Source: Sipunculus nudus (lineage: Eukaryota > Annelida > Sipuncula > Golfingiida > Sipunculidae). Taken from it: 64,000 nucleotides of DNA. A program made the translations under genes and the position numbers. The notes under the pieces were generated by a model. That model made no database searches. It saw only the letters and a list, made by a program, of their open reading frames with translations, and had not been told where the DNA came from. This document shows, one piece after another, positions 14,701-24,640 of this stretch. The DNA lies in contig CM049313.1 of the NCBI GenBank assembly GCA_026874595.1, positions 40,142,659 to 40,206,658 on the forward strand, read 5' to 3'. Positions within the stretch are counted from its first letter, which is position 1, and every line of letters begins with the position of its first letter.

Positions 14701-17700
14701 TGCGTTTTTCAGCCATTTACTTATTCTTGTATGAAACGCCATCCTAAAATAAAAACTGGAATATTTGCTGATTAGTGAAAGTATGCAATAAAATGTCATA
14801 CATATTACGGAAAATCATCTACACCTTAATTATCGTGACATTTGTGAAAGGTTCGACAATAAAATTGACAAACATGTCTCAATGTTATATCTATTATTTA
14901 TTTATTTATTCTTTTTTTTTTTTTGGGGGGGGGGGGGGGGCTCTGTCACTGTGAACTTTGTGTTTGCCGAATATATGTCATGGAAAAGACTTATACGTAT
15001 ATTTTGATGAAAATTTGAGGTTTAAAGACCCCTATGAACCGTTTAAATACCTAAAATTTAGCTGTGTTATTCAAAAGAAATGATAATTGGTCCAATGATT
15101 ACTGGCATGTATTACAAATCTTTAACTACCCTGTTCAGTGCAGATATATGTTATGTGCATTCATAATAATAGTAGTTATCATTTTGGGTAAATATAACTT
15201 AAAGTATCATAAATAATTTATTCTTTTTTTCAGGTTGGCAAGATAATCCAGCAAGCAGCGGGAGGCAGCAACCTGAAGAGGGTCACACTGGAGCTTGGCG
15301 GGAAAAGTCCGAACATCATCCTGGATGACGCTGATCGTACGTAAAACAAACACGCATGCGCACAGACATACTCCAGTTTCAATGAGCACAGTCTTGTGCA
15401 CATGTCGAGGAAAAATAACGTTCGCAAGAAAAATATTGATAAATTAATTCTGTATCTCGTATACATTGATTCTAGATGTGAAATAATAATTCTACATAAG
15501 AAAAACGAAATGGAAACAGATAGTGACTTGGCAGAGTTTCAGGAAAGTACCTCTCGGTTAATGCAGTTTGTCGGGTTTTGCAAGCGATACAGCTTCCCTG
15601 ATTTGTTTCTGTAATGTCGTTTTACAAATTAAAAGTTTCAAGGATATAATGCAGGAGAAACATACGACAGCCTATACATTTAATAAAGTCAATAACTTTA
15701 GATGAATTTCGGACTTGGATAGCTTAGTTATTTACCCGAGAGACAGGAGAATACACAGGAATGGCCATAGGAACACCCATGGCTTTTGTCGTGGTTTTAC
15801 TGATAACAGTGTGTGTACATTATCAAGCTTTCCATGCTTTTTCAGTTGACTGGGCGGTCGAGATGGCTCACCACGCCATCTTTTCCAACATGGGTCAGTG
15901 CTGTATCGCGGGGTCAAGGACGTTCGTTCAGGAAGGTATCTATGACGAGTTCGTCAAACGATCCAAGGAGCGCGCGCTGAAAAGAAAAGTCGGCGATCCA
16001 TGGAATATGTCAAGTGACTCGGGACCTCAGGTAATTTAAAGAAAGTCATGAATATTGATGAACTCCCAGGAATGTCTACTATGTCGCATTAATTTAAGCA
16101 TTGTCTGGTACTTTCATCACTGTCACGTTTGTGTGTGTAGATTTTACATAAATATATTCGTCACTATTACTGCTTTATTGTTTAAATTTTTGGTATTATG
16201 AAAAGTGTTTTTTTTTTTCACATGGTCAACGTGGTCATGATAGAATCTCCTGTAAACATTTGCTGTCTGTGTATGATTCGTTTGGAATTTGAATAACTCC
16301 TTTAATTAAAGTGGCTGTGTACATAATATACATTTAAATTACATGTACATTTGTAATAATATCGGTTTTAGAACATTTTGGCTGATTGCAAACGCTAATT
16401 AGGAAAGCCATCACGGCACATGGACTTGCAGTCTCCATTTATCTGGTTTATACATAGTTACGGATATTTGTGTGAGTAAACACCCTCGGCGTTCGTCTGT
16501 TTAACATAAATAACTGTGCGAAAATAGTTTTAGGCTTGAAAAATCTTTATAAAAGTGACGTTGCTTGGTAAGGCCAACATGTGGTGTGTGGACTATGTTT
16601 ATATATTTTCTCCTGGTGCAAGTTTATTTCTACTCGTGTACAGGTGTAGGCAAACGGTTCTAGAACGAAATATAAGGAGGTTCTTTAGTATTTAAAGGAG
16701 AAAACACGGTACTTCATGAATATTAAATAGACATGGTATTTGAATAGGTCCCTGTAACATAATGCAATACATACACGTATATTTACTTTAAGGTTGATGA
16801 GGAGCAGATGAACAAAATCCTAGATCTAATCAAGAGTGGCGTGGACCAGGGAGCCACGCTGACCTGTGGTGGGAAACGTGTCGGGGACAAGGGCTACTTC
16901 ATCGAGACCACCGTGTTCTCAGACGTCAAGGATGACATGCGCATTGCCAGGGAAGAGGTAGGTCAAAGGTTAGGGGACAAAAATAAAGGGAGGGAGAATC
17001 GTGAAATATCTGAACTACAAACGTCACAAGGGGCAACTAAAGGGATTGGAAATCACTAAATATCTGAGCTAAAAGGTCACAAGCGGAAACAAAAGGGAGA
17101 GAAAATCACTAAATATCTTAGCTGAAAGGTCACAGGAGGAAAATAAATGGAGAGAGAATCGTGAAATATCTAAGCTAAAAAGGTTAAAAGGGGAAACTAT
17201 AAGAGGGACAACCACTAAATATCTGAGCTAAAATGGTCACAGGAGGAAAATAAAGGGAGGGATAATCACTAAATATCTACGTTCTTTGCAGAATGATTGG
17301 CATAAGTGGACAAGCATTGATGGGTCTCGTTTATTAATGCTTGTATGTTTGACTTAGAATGCTTGATATACTAAAACTGAATCTGCGCGCATCTTTATTT
17401 GTATTTTAAGAAGCCTTAAAATATTTCTCTTTAAAAAATGAGATTTAACAGTTCATTCTACTTTTCTAAGGTGCATATTTGTTCTTCACAATGACATATG
17501 ATGTTTTATATAGAATGATATACAATTAATTTGTATATATTAAACACAATAAAAGAGATATAATGATCCATTTGTTGAAGAGACTGCTGAACATGTTCTC
17601 CACCCTAGAATCTGGTACATGAAATATTGTTATATTTTATTATCTAACAGATATTCGGACCAGTGATGCAGATCTTCAAGTTCAAGACGATAGAAGAGGT

Positions 17701-19699
17701 TTTGGAGAGAGCTAACGACACTAACTACGGCCTAGGTGGCGCTGTATTCACAAAAGACATCGACAAGGCTTTGATGATCTCAAATGCCATCAGAGCCGGG
17801 ACCGTGTGGTGAGCAAACCATTCATAGCCAACTTGTAGAAGTGAAAATGTACTCGAGTACTCGAGGCCGAGTAATTCTAACCGAGTACTCGGATCCCAAA
17901 GCAGGACTCCAGTACTGGCACAGGCCAACATTTCTTTAAAACCTATTCTTCAAGTAGATATCAATTATGGCTGTATATTTATTACTGTCAAACATGATTA
18001 ACTGCGCTTGAACATTGAAGTAACCCTTTACTGAAGGCAGAGCCAGGCCATATGGTAGTAATGAACTGCTTAGGCGGAGTTCTGCGCTCAGTGAGGCTTT
18101 TCTAGTTTCAAATGTAATGGCAATAAAATAAGTTGAGTACTTGAGTCTGAATAGGTATTAACTATCGAGTACTCGAGAGCAAAAGTCGCTTTACATTACA
18201 GCACTAGCTGTGTATTATTCTAAAATGTTAAGCCATCATAATTATTCAAATATTCTCCTAAATTGCTGAACAGTTTTAAACAATTTAAATTTGTCAGTTT
18301 TAGGGTATTTGCTTAAAAAATTTACTTGGAGATTCTTCATTTAAAGGTACAGGAAAACATGCAAGACCTTTAAATAAAATGAACTTGTTTTATTTCTATT
18401 TATTAAAAATAATTTGCAAAAAAGAAACAATTTAAAGTCAATAAGTTATGATGAATCATTATATGCTCTCAGTTCAAACTACCTTAAAGTATTTAATCTC
18501 CATTTTCTTCAGGATTAATGATTACAACAGAACTTTTCCCCAAGCTCCTTTTGGGGGCTTCAAGGAATCTGGAATGGGGCGTGAACTGTGAGTATGCAAC
18601 TTAACTCTGACCTCTTGTATGTGAAATATTAATTGTATATTTAAAGATTTATACACGATAACAGTGAACTTAAAATATGATTAGTAAATTAATATTCAAA
18701 TCAGATGAAAAGGAATGTGACTATATATCCATGAGTCTAAACACTGTTAGGTCAAAAAAAGGTATGGTTTTCAGACATTTTTCAGAAAACAGTGCGGGCG
18801 GGAGGGGTATTTTATAACCTTTTTTGTATGTTTCGATAAAAGTGTCATGATCAGGGAAAAGCATTATAAAAACATTTTTTTCTATACAGGTAAAAGCAGT
18901 ATATAATAAAGGAAAACTTACCAAATTGTATGATTTAATTTCTTGAAAGATTAAAAACAAAATAAACATTTTTGATGCTCGTGGTTAAAATTGACGCGGG
19001 CGGTGCATGAGAACATTACCTTTTATTTTTTTGGCCTTAAGCTTTCTTAATAGGAATAATTGATGAGTCATGTTGCTTGCGCAACATAAAGTGTATCAGT
19101 TTAAATAATCATGGATATTATGCTTTGGATTAAGAATTGTTTCAGTTACAAATGCGTCTGTGGATCATTAATCAATGCTGTCTTGTTTACTTGCAGCGGT
19201 TCTTATGGACTTCAGCAGTACACGGAGGTTAAAACAGTAAGTCACGCTCGTTTACTCCGGCTCTCATCCTGCTTTCTTCGTAATGGTGGATCAGCGTTCA
19301 ATTATTCTCCTGACAGGAATGGTGCCTTACAAAATTTTAATTTAGTCAGCGGGTATAAAACAAAATAATATATCGCTCGTCGATATTACAAACCCGAACA
19401 CTCAGTTCATTCAATGCCACTAGGTTTCACTATTATGCGAAGTGATAGGTCTGTCAACACTAATGAAATATATCTATACTTATTACAAAATGTATTTCAA
19501 AGATTTCCACTTATTGTCGTCTCGAATGTTTCGCATTTCGCCTTTTTTTACACAGGATTTACAAAAGGTTCTTAGATGGGAGATACGTATGTATAAATAC
19601 ATATATTTCATCGACATGAAAAAAAAAATAAATCATTATCATAAAACATGTAATTTACTAACACAGGTGACGGTGAGGATCCCACAGAAGAACTCATAA
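763..19699 (+). CDS. ALDH1A-like: Aldehyde dehydrogenase, cytosolic ALDH1A/ALDH2-like, copy 1 (14 exons, complete)
   Basis: NAD(P)+-dependent oxidation of aldehydes (retinal, acetaldehyde or lipid aldehydes) to acids. Exons: 763-810, 9227-9331, 10810-10950, 11294-11423, 13168-13229, 13576-13704, 14443-14556, 15234-15336, 15846-16030, 16793-16957, 17651-17808, 18513-18587, 19197-19236, 19667-19699. All junctions are GT-AG and every phase closes, giving 495 codons, the usual class 1/2 length. Key residues, in an ungapped register five below ALDH2: WNYP Asn164, VVVKPAEQT Lys187, FTGSTEVG Rossmann loop 239-245, LELGGK Glu263, GQCC nucleophile Cys297, EEIFGP Glu394/Phe396, PFGG 459-462. The short N terminus has no mitochondrial presequence, so a cytosolic tetramer is expected. 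The start is the ATG in an AACCATGG context, shared with copy 2. ALDH1A versus a mollusc-specific ALDH1/2 lineage needs a tree. At the channel mouth it has WINDYN and Thr454 where ALDH2 has WVNCYD and Phe459. Confidence 0.95.
1535..1650 (+). repeat. TA microsatellites in intron 1, copy 1
   Basis: Two TA runs separated by ATTTTTATACACTTAAT. Counterparts lie in copy 2 near 38560-38645. Confidence 0.9.
1804..1914 (+). repeat. TAATA / TA microsatellite
   Basis: TAATA pentamers passing into a long TA run. The apparent reading frame through it on the - strand is only a Tyr-Ile repeat. Confidence 0.9.
6480..6523 (+). repeat. TA microsatellite
   Basis: Pure TA run. The equivalent in copy 2 is 49197-49230. 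Confidence 0.9.
7102..7153 (+). repeat. Imperfect hairpin in intron 1, copy 1
   Basis: GGTTTCAAATTTGCG pairs with CGCGAAATTTAAACC around a loop holding GGTCGCTCTCTGACC. The same structure is at 50692-50743 in copy 2. Confidence 0.6.
8722..8764 (+). repeat. TA microsatellite
   Basis: Pure TA run in intron 1. The corresponding place in copy 2 (about 52115-52130) has only a short remnant. Confidence 0.9.
9227..9331 (+). CDS. ALDH1A-like: ALDH copy 1 exon 2
   Basis: 35 codons, residues 17-51, [12 protein letters not shown] to VQEGDK. It contains the conserved INP turn (Pro37). Acceptor TTGTAG, donor AAG|GTAAGA; the minisatellite begins at this donor. Confidence 0.95.
9332..10725 (+). repeat. 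Splice-donor-containing minisatellite, intron 2 of copy 1
   Basis: About 50 imperfect monomers of 26-29 bp in direct orientation. The consensus carries AAGGTAAGACCAGAGG followed by GTAGATAATTAT. The first monomer includes the authentic exon 2 donor. Most monomers keep GGTAAGACC or a one-base variant. The array ends at ATTATGCTAGCTTTTCC, about 85 bp before exon 3. Confidence 0.95.
10810..10950 (+). CDS. ALDH1A-like: ALDH copy 1 exon 3
   Basis: 47 codons, residues 52-98, containing [15 protein letters not shown], a typical class 1/2 N-terminal helix region. Phase 0 at both ends. Confidence 0.95.
11294..11423 (+). CDS. ALDH1A-like: ALDH copy 1 exon 4
   Basis: Residues 99-141 plus one base, [11 protein letters not shown] to GQTIPV, with RYYAGWADK. 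Residues 113-122 correspond to the ALDH2 substrate-channel lip (ALDH2 Val120 and Met124 equal Gly115 and Phe119 here). Confidence 0.95.
11565..12030 (-). repeat. Diverged dispersed repeat, shared with intron 1 of copy 2
   Basis: Read on the - strand it carries motifs such as GGTGGCACCACCAATCTTC followed by AGGAACTGATGAAAC, and a TCTCCATGGAAACCTGAAA-like block on +. The reverse complements of the same blocks recur several times at 45150-46470. Confidence 0.6.
12055..12720 (+). repeat. Dispersed repeat with TCCGTCCGTC head and AGGTCAAAGGTCA boxes
   Basis: Three diverged copies of a unit with the same order of motifs: TTTGTTTCtgaat, 'ataactc', a 'caaactt' block, 'ggcccac', 'tttatgga/tttttgg', then a direct-repeat box ending GGTCACA. 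The pattern resembles a repeat common in bivalve genomes (from memory). Its function is unknown. Confidence 0.6.
12252..12264 (+). promoter_or_regulatory. Perfect DR1 nuclear-receptor-type site (in repeat)
   Basis: AGGTCA-A-AGGTCA, the textbook DR1 for RXR, HNF4 or PPAR-type receptors. Related boxes occur at 12515-12533 (CGGTCA-A-AGGTCA-AGGTCA) and 12664-12682 (AGGTCA-A-AGGTTA-AGGTCA). Sequence match only; occupancy is unknown. Confidence 0.35.
13168..13229 (+). CDS. ALDH1A-like: ALDH copy 1 exon 5
   Basis: Completes Asp142 and encodes residues 143-162, [20 protein letters not shown], the strand leading to the catalytic Asn164. Donor CCA|GTAAGT. Confidence 0.95.
13230..13575 (+). other. Intron 5 of copy 1
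   Basis: 346 bp, AT-rich, with an A-rich tract around 13487-13509 before the acceptor. Nothing else seen. Confidence 0.85.
13576..13704 (+). CDS. ALDH1A-like: ALDH copy 1 exon 6
   Basis: 43 codons, residues 163-205. Holds WNYP with oxyanion-hole Asn164, channel residue Trp172, and VVVKPAEQT with cofactor-binding Lys187. Phase 0 at both ends. Confidence 0.96.
13705..14442 (+). other. Intron 6 of copy 1
   Basis: 738 bp, AT-rich. No repeat or coding signal recognised. Confidence 0.8.
14443..14556 (+). CDS. ALDH1A-like: ALDH copy 1 exon 7
   Basis: 38 codons, residues 206-243, [15 protein letters not shown] to VAFTGSTE. Contains the first part of the GSTEVG NAD-binding loop. Confidence 0.96.
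14557..15233 (+). other. Intron 7 of copy 1, with a T/G homopolymer junction
   Basis: 677 bp with a poly-T run followed directly by about 17 G at 14912-14940. Otherwise unremarkable. Confidence 0.8.
15234..15336 (+). CDS. ALDH1A-like: ALDH copy 1 exon 8
   Basis: Residues 244-277 plus one base. Contains [11 protein letters not shown] with general-base Glu263. The donor is C|GTACGT: joining to exon 9 gives DADLDW, which fixes this choice over the GTAAAA four bases downstream. Confidence 0.95.
15337..15845 (+). other. Intron 8 of copy 1
   Basis: 509 bp, no repeat or coding signal recognised. Confidence 0.8.
15846..16030 (+). CDS. ALDH1A-like: ALDH copy 1 exon 9 (catalytic cysteine)
   Basis: Residues 278-339, including [16 protein letters not shown] with the nucleophile Cys297 (second cysteine of the pair) and IYDEFVKRS. 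Donor CAG|GTAATT. Confidence 0.96.
16031..16792 (+). other. Intron 9 of copy 1
   Basis: 762 bp. Nothing recognised beyond short T-rich runs. Confidence 0.8.
16793..16957 (+). CDS. ALDH1A-like: ALDH copy 1 exon 10
   Basis: 55 codons, residues 340-394, [16 protein letters not shown] to MRIAREE, ending with Glu394 (ALDH2 Glu399, ribose contact). Phase 0 at both ends. Confidence 0.96.
16962..17281 (+). repeat. Minisatellite (53-60 bp unit, ~6 copies) at the exon 10 donor
   Basis: Six diverged direct repeats, each running from GTCACAAGG/GTCAAAGG through a purine-rich stretch to AAATATCTGAGCTAAAA. The first unit starts four bases after the exon 10/intron boundary. Unrelated in sequence to the intron 2 array. 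Confidence 0.9.
17651..17808 (+). CDS. ALDH1A-like: ALDH copy 1 exon 11
   Basis: Residues 395-446 plus two bases, [13 protein letters not shown] to IRAGTV. Phe396 completes the EEIFGP motif. Donor TG|GTGAGC; Trp447 is split across the intron. Confidence 0.96.
17809..18512 (+). other. Intron 11 of copy 1, with GAGTACTCGA palindromes
   Basis: 704 bp. The palindrome GAGTACTCGA or close variants recur near 17850-17900 and 18130-18180, bracketing about 230 bp. This is possibly the ends of a small inverted-repeat element, but no target duplication was identified. Confidence 0.6.
18513..18587 (+). CDS. ALDH1A-like: ALDH copy 1 exon 12
   Basis: Residues 447 (split) to 471, [20 protein letters not shown] then MGRE. 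Holds the PFGG motif and the C-terminal edge of the substrate channel (Asn452, Thr454, Phe460). Confidence 0.95.
18588..19196 (+). other. Intron 12 of copy 1
   Basis: 609 bp, AT-rich, nothing recognised. Confidence 0.8.
19197..19236 (+). CDS. ALDH1A-like: ALDH copy 1 exon 13
   Basis: Completes Leu472 and encodes [13 protein letters not shown], the conserved C-terminal oligomerisation strand region. Donor ACA|GTAAGT. Confidence 0.94.
19237..19666 (+). other. Intron 13 of copy 1
   Basis: 430 bp, nothing recognised. Confidence 0.8.
19667..19699 (+). CDS. ALDH1A-like: ALDH copy 1 exon 14 (stop codon)
   Basis: [10 protein letters not shown] then TAA, matching the typical class 1/2 C terminus ending QKNS. 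Confidence 0.95.
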   Translation: MTVRIPQKNS

Positions 19700-20341
19700 A
19701 GAACTCAAGGTATAACTGACCTGGAAAATACAAAGAATACTGGAAACGGGAAGAGGATCATGACAACCAGTGCACAACCCAAGAACACATTTGACTCGCG
19801 TCAATATTGCATTCCCCGGGAAATCTTAATGACTGACTATTAAACAGATAAAAAATATTTTCCCCGTGCTTCTCCAAATAACCAATGGCTTGAAACCCCT
19901 GTATCTGAGTGATAGGATAATGTCAGCGATGATATCAATGGTCACGTAATGTGAAACCGCGAAACTCTAGATGCTGTATCTTTATATTACTAAGTTTGTA
20001 ATAATGAACTTACGTAAGAAAAACTTGTCGAGGGAAAATGAGATTTGTATATTATTTATCAATGGCAAAATCTTGCACCTTTGCGAAGATGTGGATTAAA
20101 ATAAGGTATATTATGAACCTGAACCAATAGATAGGGACTTTTTCCCGTAAGCTTAATTATTAATGGGTGCACGATCAGGTTTACTTTTCTGTTTCTGCAG
20201 TGAAAGGTTGTTTGTTAAGCAAAGGGAACTAGCATGCATTAGTATTAAAGGTCGACGATCATTTCTTCGTCACTCCTGGCATGTACCTTGCAGCGAGAAA
20301 CTTGCCGTTTTTAGTTGATCATTTTGTACGTATGCAATAAA
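19700..20341 (+). other. Likely 3' UTR of ALDH copy 1
   Basis: Non-coding, following the stop codon. The first canonical AATAAA after the stop lies at its end; the mRNA end is inferred, not seen. Confidence 0.6.
20336..20341 (+). promoter_or_regulatory. Candidate poly(A) signal of ALDH copy 1
   Basis: AATAAA about 640 bp after the stop codon. A second AATAAA at 20461-20466 is an alternative. Confidence 0.5.
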
Positions 20342-20466
20342 GAATATGTCTTTTATACATTGTCACAAGGGCTTTACTGTTGTATCGCAATAACAAATAT
20401 GTCCGCACGTTCGCGGGAGATAGTTGTATGGATATAACATGTATCGAACGACCAAATAATAATAAA

Positions 20467-22454
20467 GTCAATTACAGAGGTAAAGTGTTCGTCGTTTCAA
20501 TATAAGAGATCAGTTCTGTGTTATATCGTATCGTGTCCCCAACGGAATCCCAAACAATGAACAGTGACGTAAAGGCAGACACTGTTGGGGTGCCTGCTAT
20601 GTGATAACATACGTACATAATATTATTAGCGGGTTATTATTTATGTATATAAAACGCCTCAGTTGTTTATATGCTCAATTTGTGGTTCATTCAATCATAA
20701 TAACATCGAAGGGGATAATTCGGAAGATAATCTTTCATAATTGCCCGTCCCTTCATACATCCTTATATTAACAACCAACATTATTATCAATGGTAGTGGC
20801 GCTGAACTTCTGTCACGGAACACCACTGTGGCCAAGCCACCTGAAATGCTCAGGTTGGTCTTGAACTGTCGGGAACGAAGCAAATTGAGTTCTTTTGGGA
20901 TCCGTTTCTATACTTTTCCCCCATAAATCTTAACATATTTGACATTAAATCTTGAAGGGGCCTTTGCAGTGCCATTTGTCAAAACCTATACGCTTATCAG
21001 GTATCAAACAGGGGAATTCTTTCTTGGAAAACTACTATGATATATTGCTACTATGAATAATACTCGCCGTTCGGCTCATTCTTCAAACTGTGTTTCAAGC
21101 TGTGTTTCTGTTGAAAACCTGCTATATGTTATAGATTTGTATGAGATGAACGTTATGAGGAAACTTCAGCAGCAATTTGATTTTCCGCTTTTTACAACTC
21201 ATAATATATAAACCTTACATATAATGGGATGATTTGTTTATTTGATGCGATTACATAACCGCATGAAAGCCGTCATTATGCATTATGCAATTATATTCAT
21301 GGAAGTCGACCAATAGGGAAATTTAAAATATAAACGAGCGTTAAGACTAGAAAGAGGGCAAATCAGAAAAGCATGGGGAGAGGCAGAAGCGGATCCAGGG
21401 GTGGGATACACGGGGTCGCCCCCCCCCTTTCATCCGCAGCAACCTTTTTAAGGTTTCAGACCAATTTTTGCGACCTGGACCCTGATTTTCCAGTCCTGCG
21501 ATCCTTTTTTAGGTTTTGTAATAAGTCCCCCTGGGTTAGACCACTCCGTTCACGTAATCCTGTAACCGTCCCTGAGAAGGCCTTTCCGTGGAAAAGATGA
21601 AACAGTTTAAAATGGTGTTTAAAATAAAGTGAAGCGCCAATATCAAAAATAAATACATTTGCGCTAATAGAATTGAAAGAAAATACTGGTTCAGTCATAA
21701 AATATGCAATTATAAAAAGTTTGATGAAAGGTCACATGGGTACACATAAAACCAATAAGATGATTAAGAAAAGTCTAATATTAATTTAACCATCACGGAC
21801 TGAGAAAACACTTAAAGTAAAGAAATTTATCACAATAAGATACCAGATCTCATGAGGAACTATAAATATAAACGGTGAACATTTTATAGTAAGTTTAAAA
21901 AAAATCAATGAAATTCTTGTTTAAAAGGATGTCTTTAAAGTACATTCAAACAATTGGTAAAATCTATTGTGTCGGGTTTAAAGATACATTGTTCTACAAA
22001 TTACGTCTTGTCGCACAAAACCTGTCAATAGATTTCAGTTCAATTGAGGGTTTAACGAGGAAGAATATATTTTTTATATATGTTGTATTTTGGTTTGAAA
22101 ACACATTTAGTTTCCACACGGAGTTAAACCAGTAAATAAGCAAAATGTGTCTGGAAAAAAGGATCTTCTGAAAACATTGGAGCGCGCATTTAGCTCCAAT
22201 TGAAAAAGAGTTCGTTGGGTCTTGAAATAAGTTCATGAAAGCAAATGTTTTCCGGCTTCTACAGTTTGCGAAAAATGAGAAATGATTAAAACCACGAAAA
22301 CAATTTAATATACAGTATAACAGGCCAAGAAGTAAAACTCAAGAGAGAAAGAAGCAGGGGACTCTTCCTCATTTACAATGAGTCATTTATGTGCAAATAA
22401 GGAGCGCCTGGTAAGTATTTGAACATTTCGTTCTGTTTTTCATATAAACCTTAT
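20467..22454 (+). other. Intergenic region after ALDH copy 1
   Basis: About 2 kb without a supported gene. Around 21380-21430 the sequence AGCGGATCCAGGGGTGGG and a C run resemble the termini of non-autonomous hAT elements, but no matching end was found. Confidence 0.5.
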
Positions 22455-22455
22455 A

Positions 22456-22483
22456 TAGATAGATAGATAGATAGATAGATAGT
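22456..22483 (+). repeat. GATA tetranucleotide microsatellite
   Basis: About seven TAGA units, about 65 bp left of a LINE 3' end. Confidence 0.9.
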
Positions 22484-22911
22484 TAGGACAACTCATCTGA
22501 CTGTAATACATATAATGAAAATGCAAATAAAATCAAAATGAAAGTGGATTTTTTTTTTATTTCAAAACAATACAGATACACAAACACATGTAATGATACA
22601 ATACCAAAACAACAAACAGCACTGCAAACGGACAAGAACCATAATAGTATATTACTACAACAAGAGTTCAATATATGATATTTTTATCATGCAGAATGGA
22701 GTAACATTTATAATCAATCATCCACATTAAGAAAACTCTTTAATCTTTTCCATAATAAATTATGTTGAAAAAGTTTCCTTTTATGAATTGCTACTTGTCT
22801 CTCAATAGTATAGTATAATTTTATATGTTTAACAGCCACATTTAGAGACAACGGGTATTCTTTACATCTTGCCACATAAATATAGTATTTCATCTACAGG
22901 ATAATTTTGTC

Positions 22912-23103
22912 TTACAATTTATCAGAACTTACATTGAACAGTATTATATCTCTAGCATATATCATGGGCAGGTTCCAGGTGTCTAACCATATAAATATTT
23001 CCGACCATAGCTTTTTAACTTTAGAACATTCACAGAATAAATGTATCTGTGTTTCTTTGTCTTGCTTACAAAAGGTACAAATGTCATATTCTTTTAAACT
23101 CAT
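22912..23103 (-). pseudogene. LINE zf-RVT zinc-binding tail fragment
   Basis: An open stretch with CTFCKQDKETQIHLF, then C and KVKKLW: the CxxC...ETxxHLFxxC...LW signature of the zinc-binding domain at the C terminus of LINE ORF2 proteins. It presumably helped bind template RNA. The surrounding frame is broken. Confidence 0.75.
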
Positions 23104-23381
23104 CTTTACAAAAGATTTGCTTAACGTTAAGATTCTATGTAGTATTTTAATTTTGCAGATATAGAGGTTGAATAGAGATTTTTAAATGCCTCTAATACAC
23201 TTTTGTATCACATTCTGGTACACTCTGTTGCGATTTTAGAAGAGTATTTTCTGGGCGTTCGAACTTCTGTTTAACAAGTTTAGTATATATTAAACTGGTT
23301 TCACCACTAATAATAGTTTATCAATCATATACATAAGTACTATGGCTTTATTAATGTTTCCTTTAATTTCTCTTTTCCATC

Positions 23382-23844
23382 TTATTGGGATTGCATGTAG
23401 TATGCTATTGTATTGATATGATACCCATAGTTAGTTCTCATTTCCTGCTGAGTATAAAATACATAAGGATTATTCACTTTTATGGTTAAGTGGTGAACAT
23501 ATTTTATACCAGTATCATACCATTTTCTATAAAATACAGTTTTACTGTTTATTTTAAGATAAGAGTTGAACCACAAGGTTAAAATATTCATTTACTGTTT
23601 CAGGATAATTAAGATTATATTTACACCTTTCCTGAATAATTTCTTTACAAAAAAGATTGACCCCTTTCAGCACTGATGTTTGGTTTAAATCTTCCATTTT
23701 TAAGTTACATGTGAATAGATACTCAGTCAAATTATTCAAGCTACAATTAACCAGTTGGCTCCATCCTTGTTCCAAACTGAAAGCCAGACATCTATAAATC
23801 CATGCAAGTTTTGTAGCTTGTAGTTTAGAAGAGATATTGTTCAT
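23382..23844 (-). pseudogene. LINE ORF2 C-terminal region, frameshifted
   Basis: Two overlapping open stretches (23554-23844, then 23382-23591). The first has KLAWIYRCL and WSQLVN; the second has LWFNSYLKI and VFYRKWYDTGIKYV. These resemble the post-RT region of Tx1/L1-like ORF2 proteins. Recognition is by motif order, not alignment. Confidence 0.65.
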
Positions 23845-24640
23845 TTTTAGACCACTTTTTTTAACTTTAGGTGCAATTAAAAAATATTACTTTCGATTTT
23901 ATCAATTTTATTGTTCTGTATAAAATTGAAGAGGGTAACTTCTATTTCTTCGAGGAATGAAGCAGGTGGATACGGTAGAACTGAGAATTTATATTTTAGC
24001 TGTTAGATTAATTCTGATTTAATCACTATTATTTTTCCCACAGGTGTTAACTGTCTTTTTGCCAAATATCAATTAAACTCTTAATTTTTCTAATGTAAGT
24101 CTGAAATTTAGGTCACATACATTTTTTATAAAGTTTATTGTTGATTGAATACCAAGAATTGTAACTGGTCCTGTAGACACATTTTTTTATTATCTGGTCT
24201 TTACCAAATGTATGACTTCCCGTTTGCATAACTACTGTTTTTTTTCAATATTTATTTTTAATTCACATAATTTCTTAAATTGTTTAAAATCTTCAAGTTG
24301 TGTCATCTGCGTACTGGGAGATCACGTTTTTCATTATTTATCTCAATTCCTTTATTTTTTGTATTATCTCTGATCCTGTAGTCTCAGTACCATTGCTTAT
24401 ATCCACCTTATAAAACAGTTCAACTAACGCAGGTTGAATCATGAGAATAAAGAAAATATTTTCCTACATATCAAAGCGGAAACCCTTGATACATTTAAAT
24501 CCTTAAACATTGGTTATACAATTATTCCACAACAAAAATATGGAATTAAAATCTGATACATTTTTATCAGGATTCCCTTAAAGCAAATCACAAAACTTTA
24601 TATATATAATCAAAGCTGATATTTTACAAAAGTTCTGTGG

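Larger units (their letters stand above)
22549..24640 (-). mobile_element. Decayed LINE (L1/Tx1-like), ORF2 3' half
   Basis: On the - strand, from right to left: a degenerate reverse transcriptase region with QYADDT near 24300-24330, the following RT/thumb stretch with frameshifts and stops, a C-terminal region (23382-23844), and a zinc-binding tail (22912-23103). The 3' end is marked by an A-run on the - strand (T-run 22549-22558). No endonuclease domain is seen, so it is 5'-truncated, and it is dead. The end sequence resembles that of the LINE at 39989, suggesting one family. Confidence 0.8.

Noticed and set aside
21373-21698. Open frames around an AGCGGATCCAGGGG motif.
   Set aside because: They look like fragments of a non-autonomous transposon end. 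No partner end was found, so no element is annotated.
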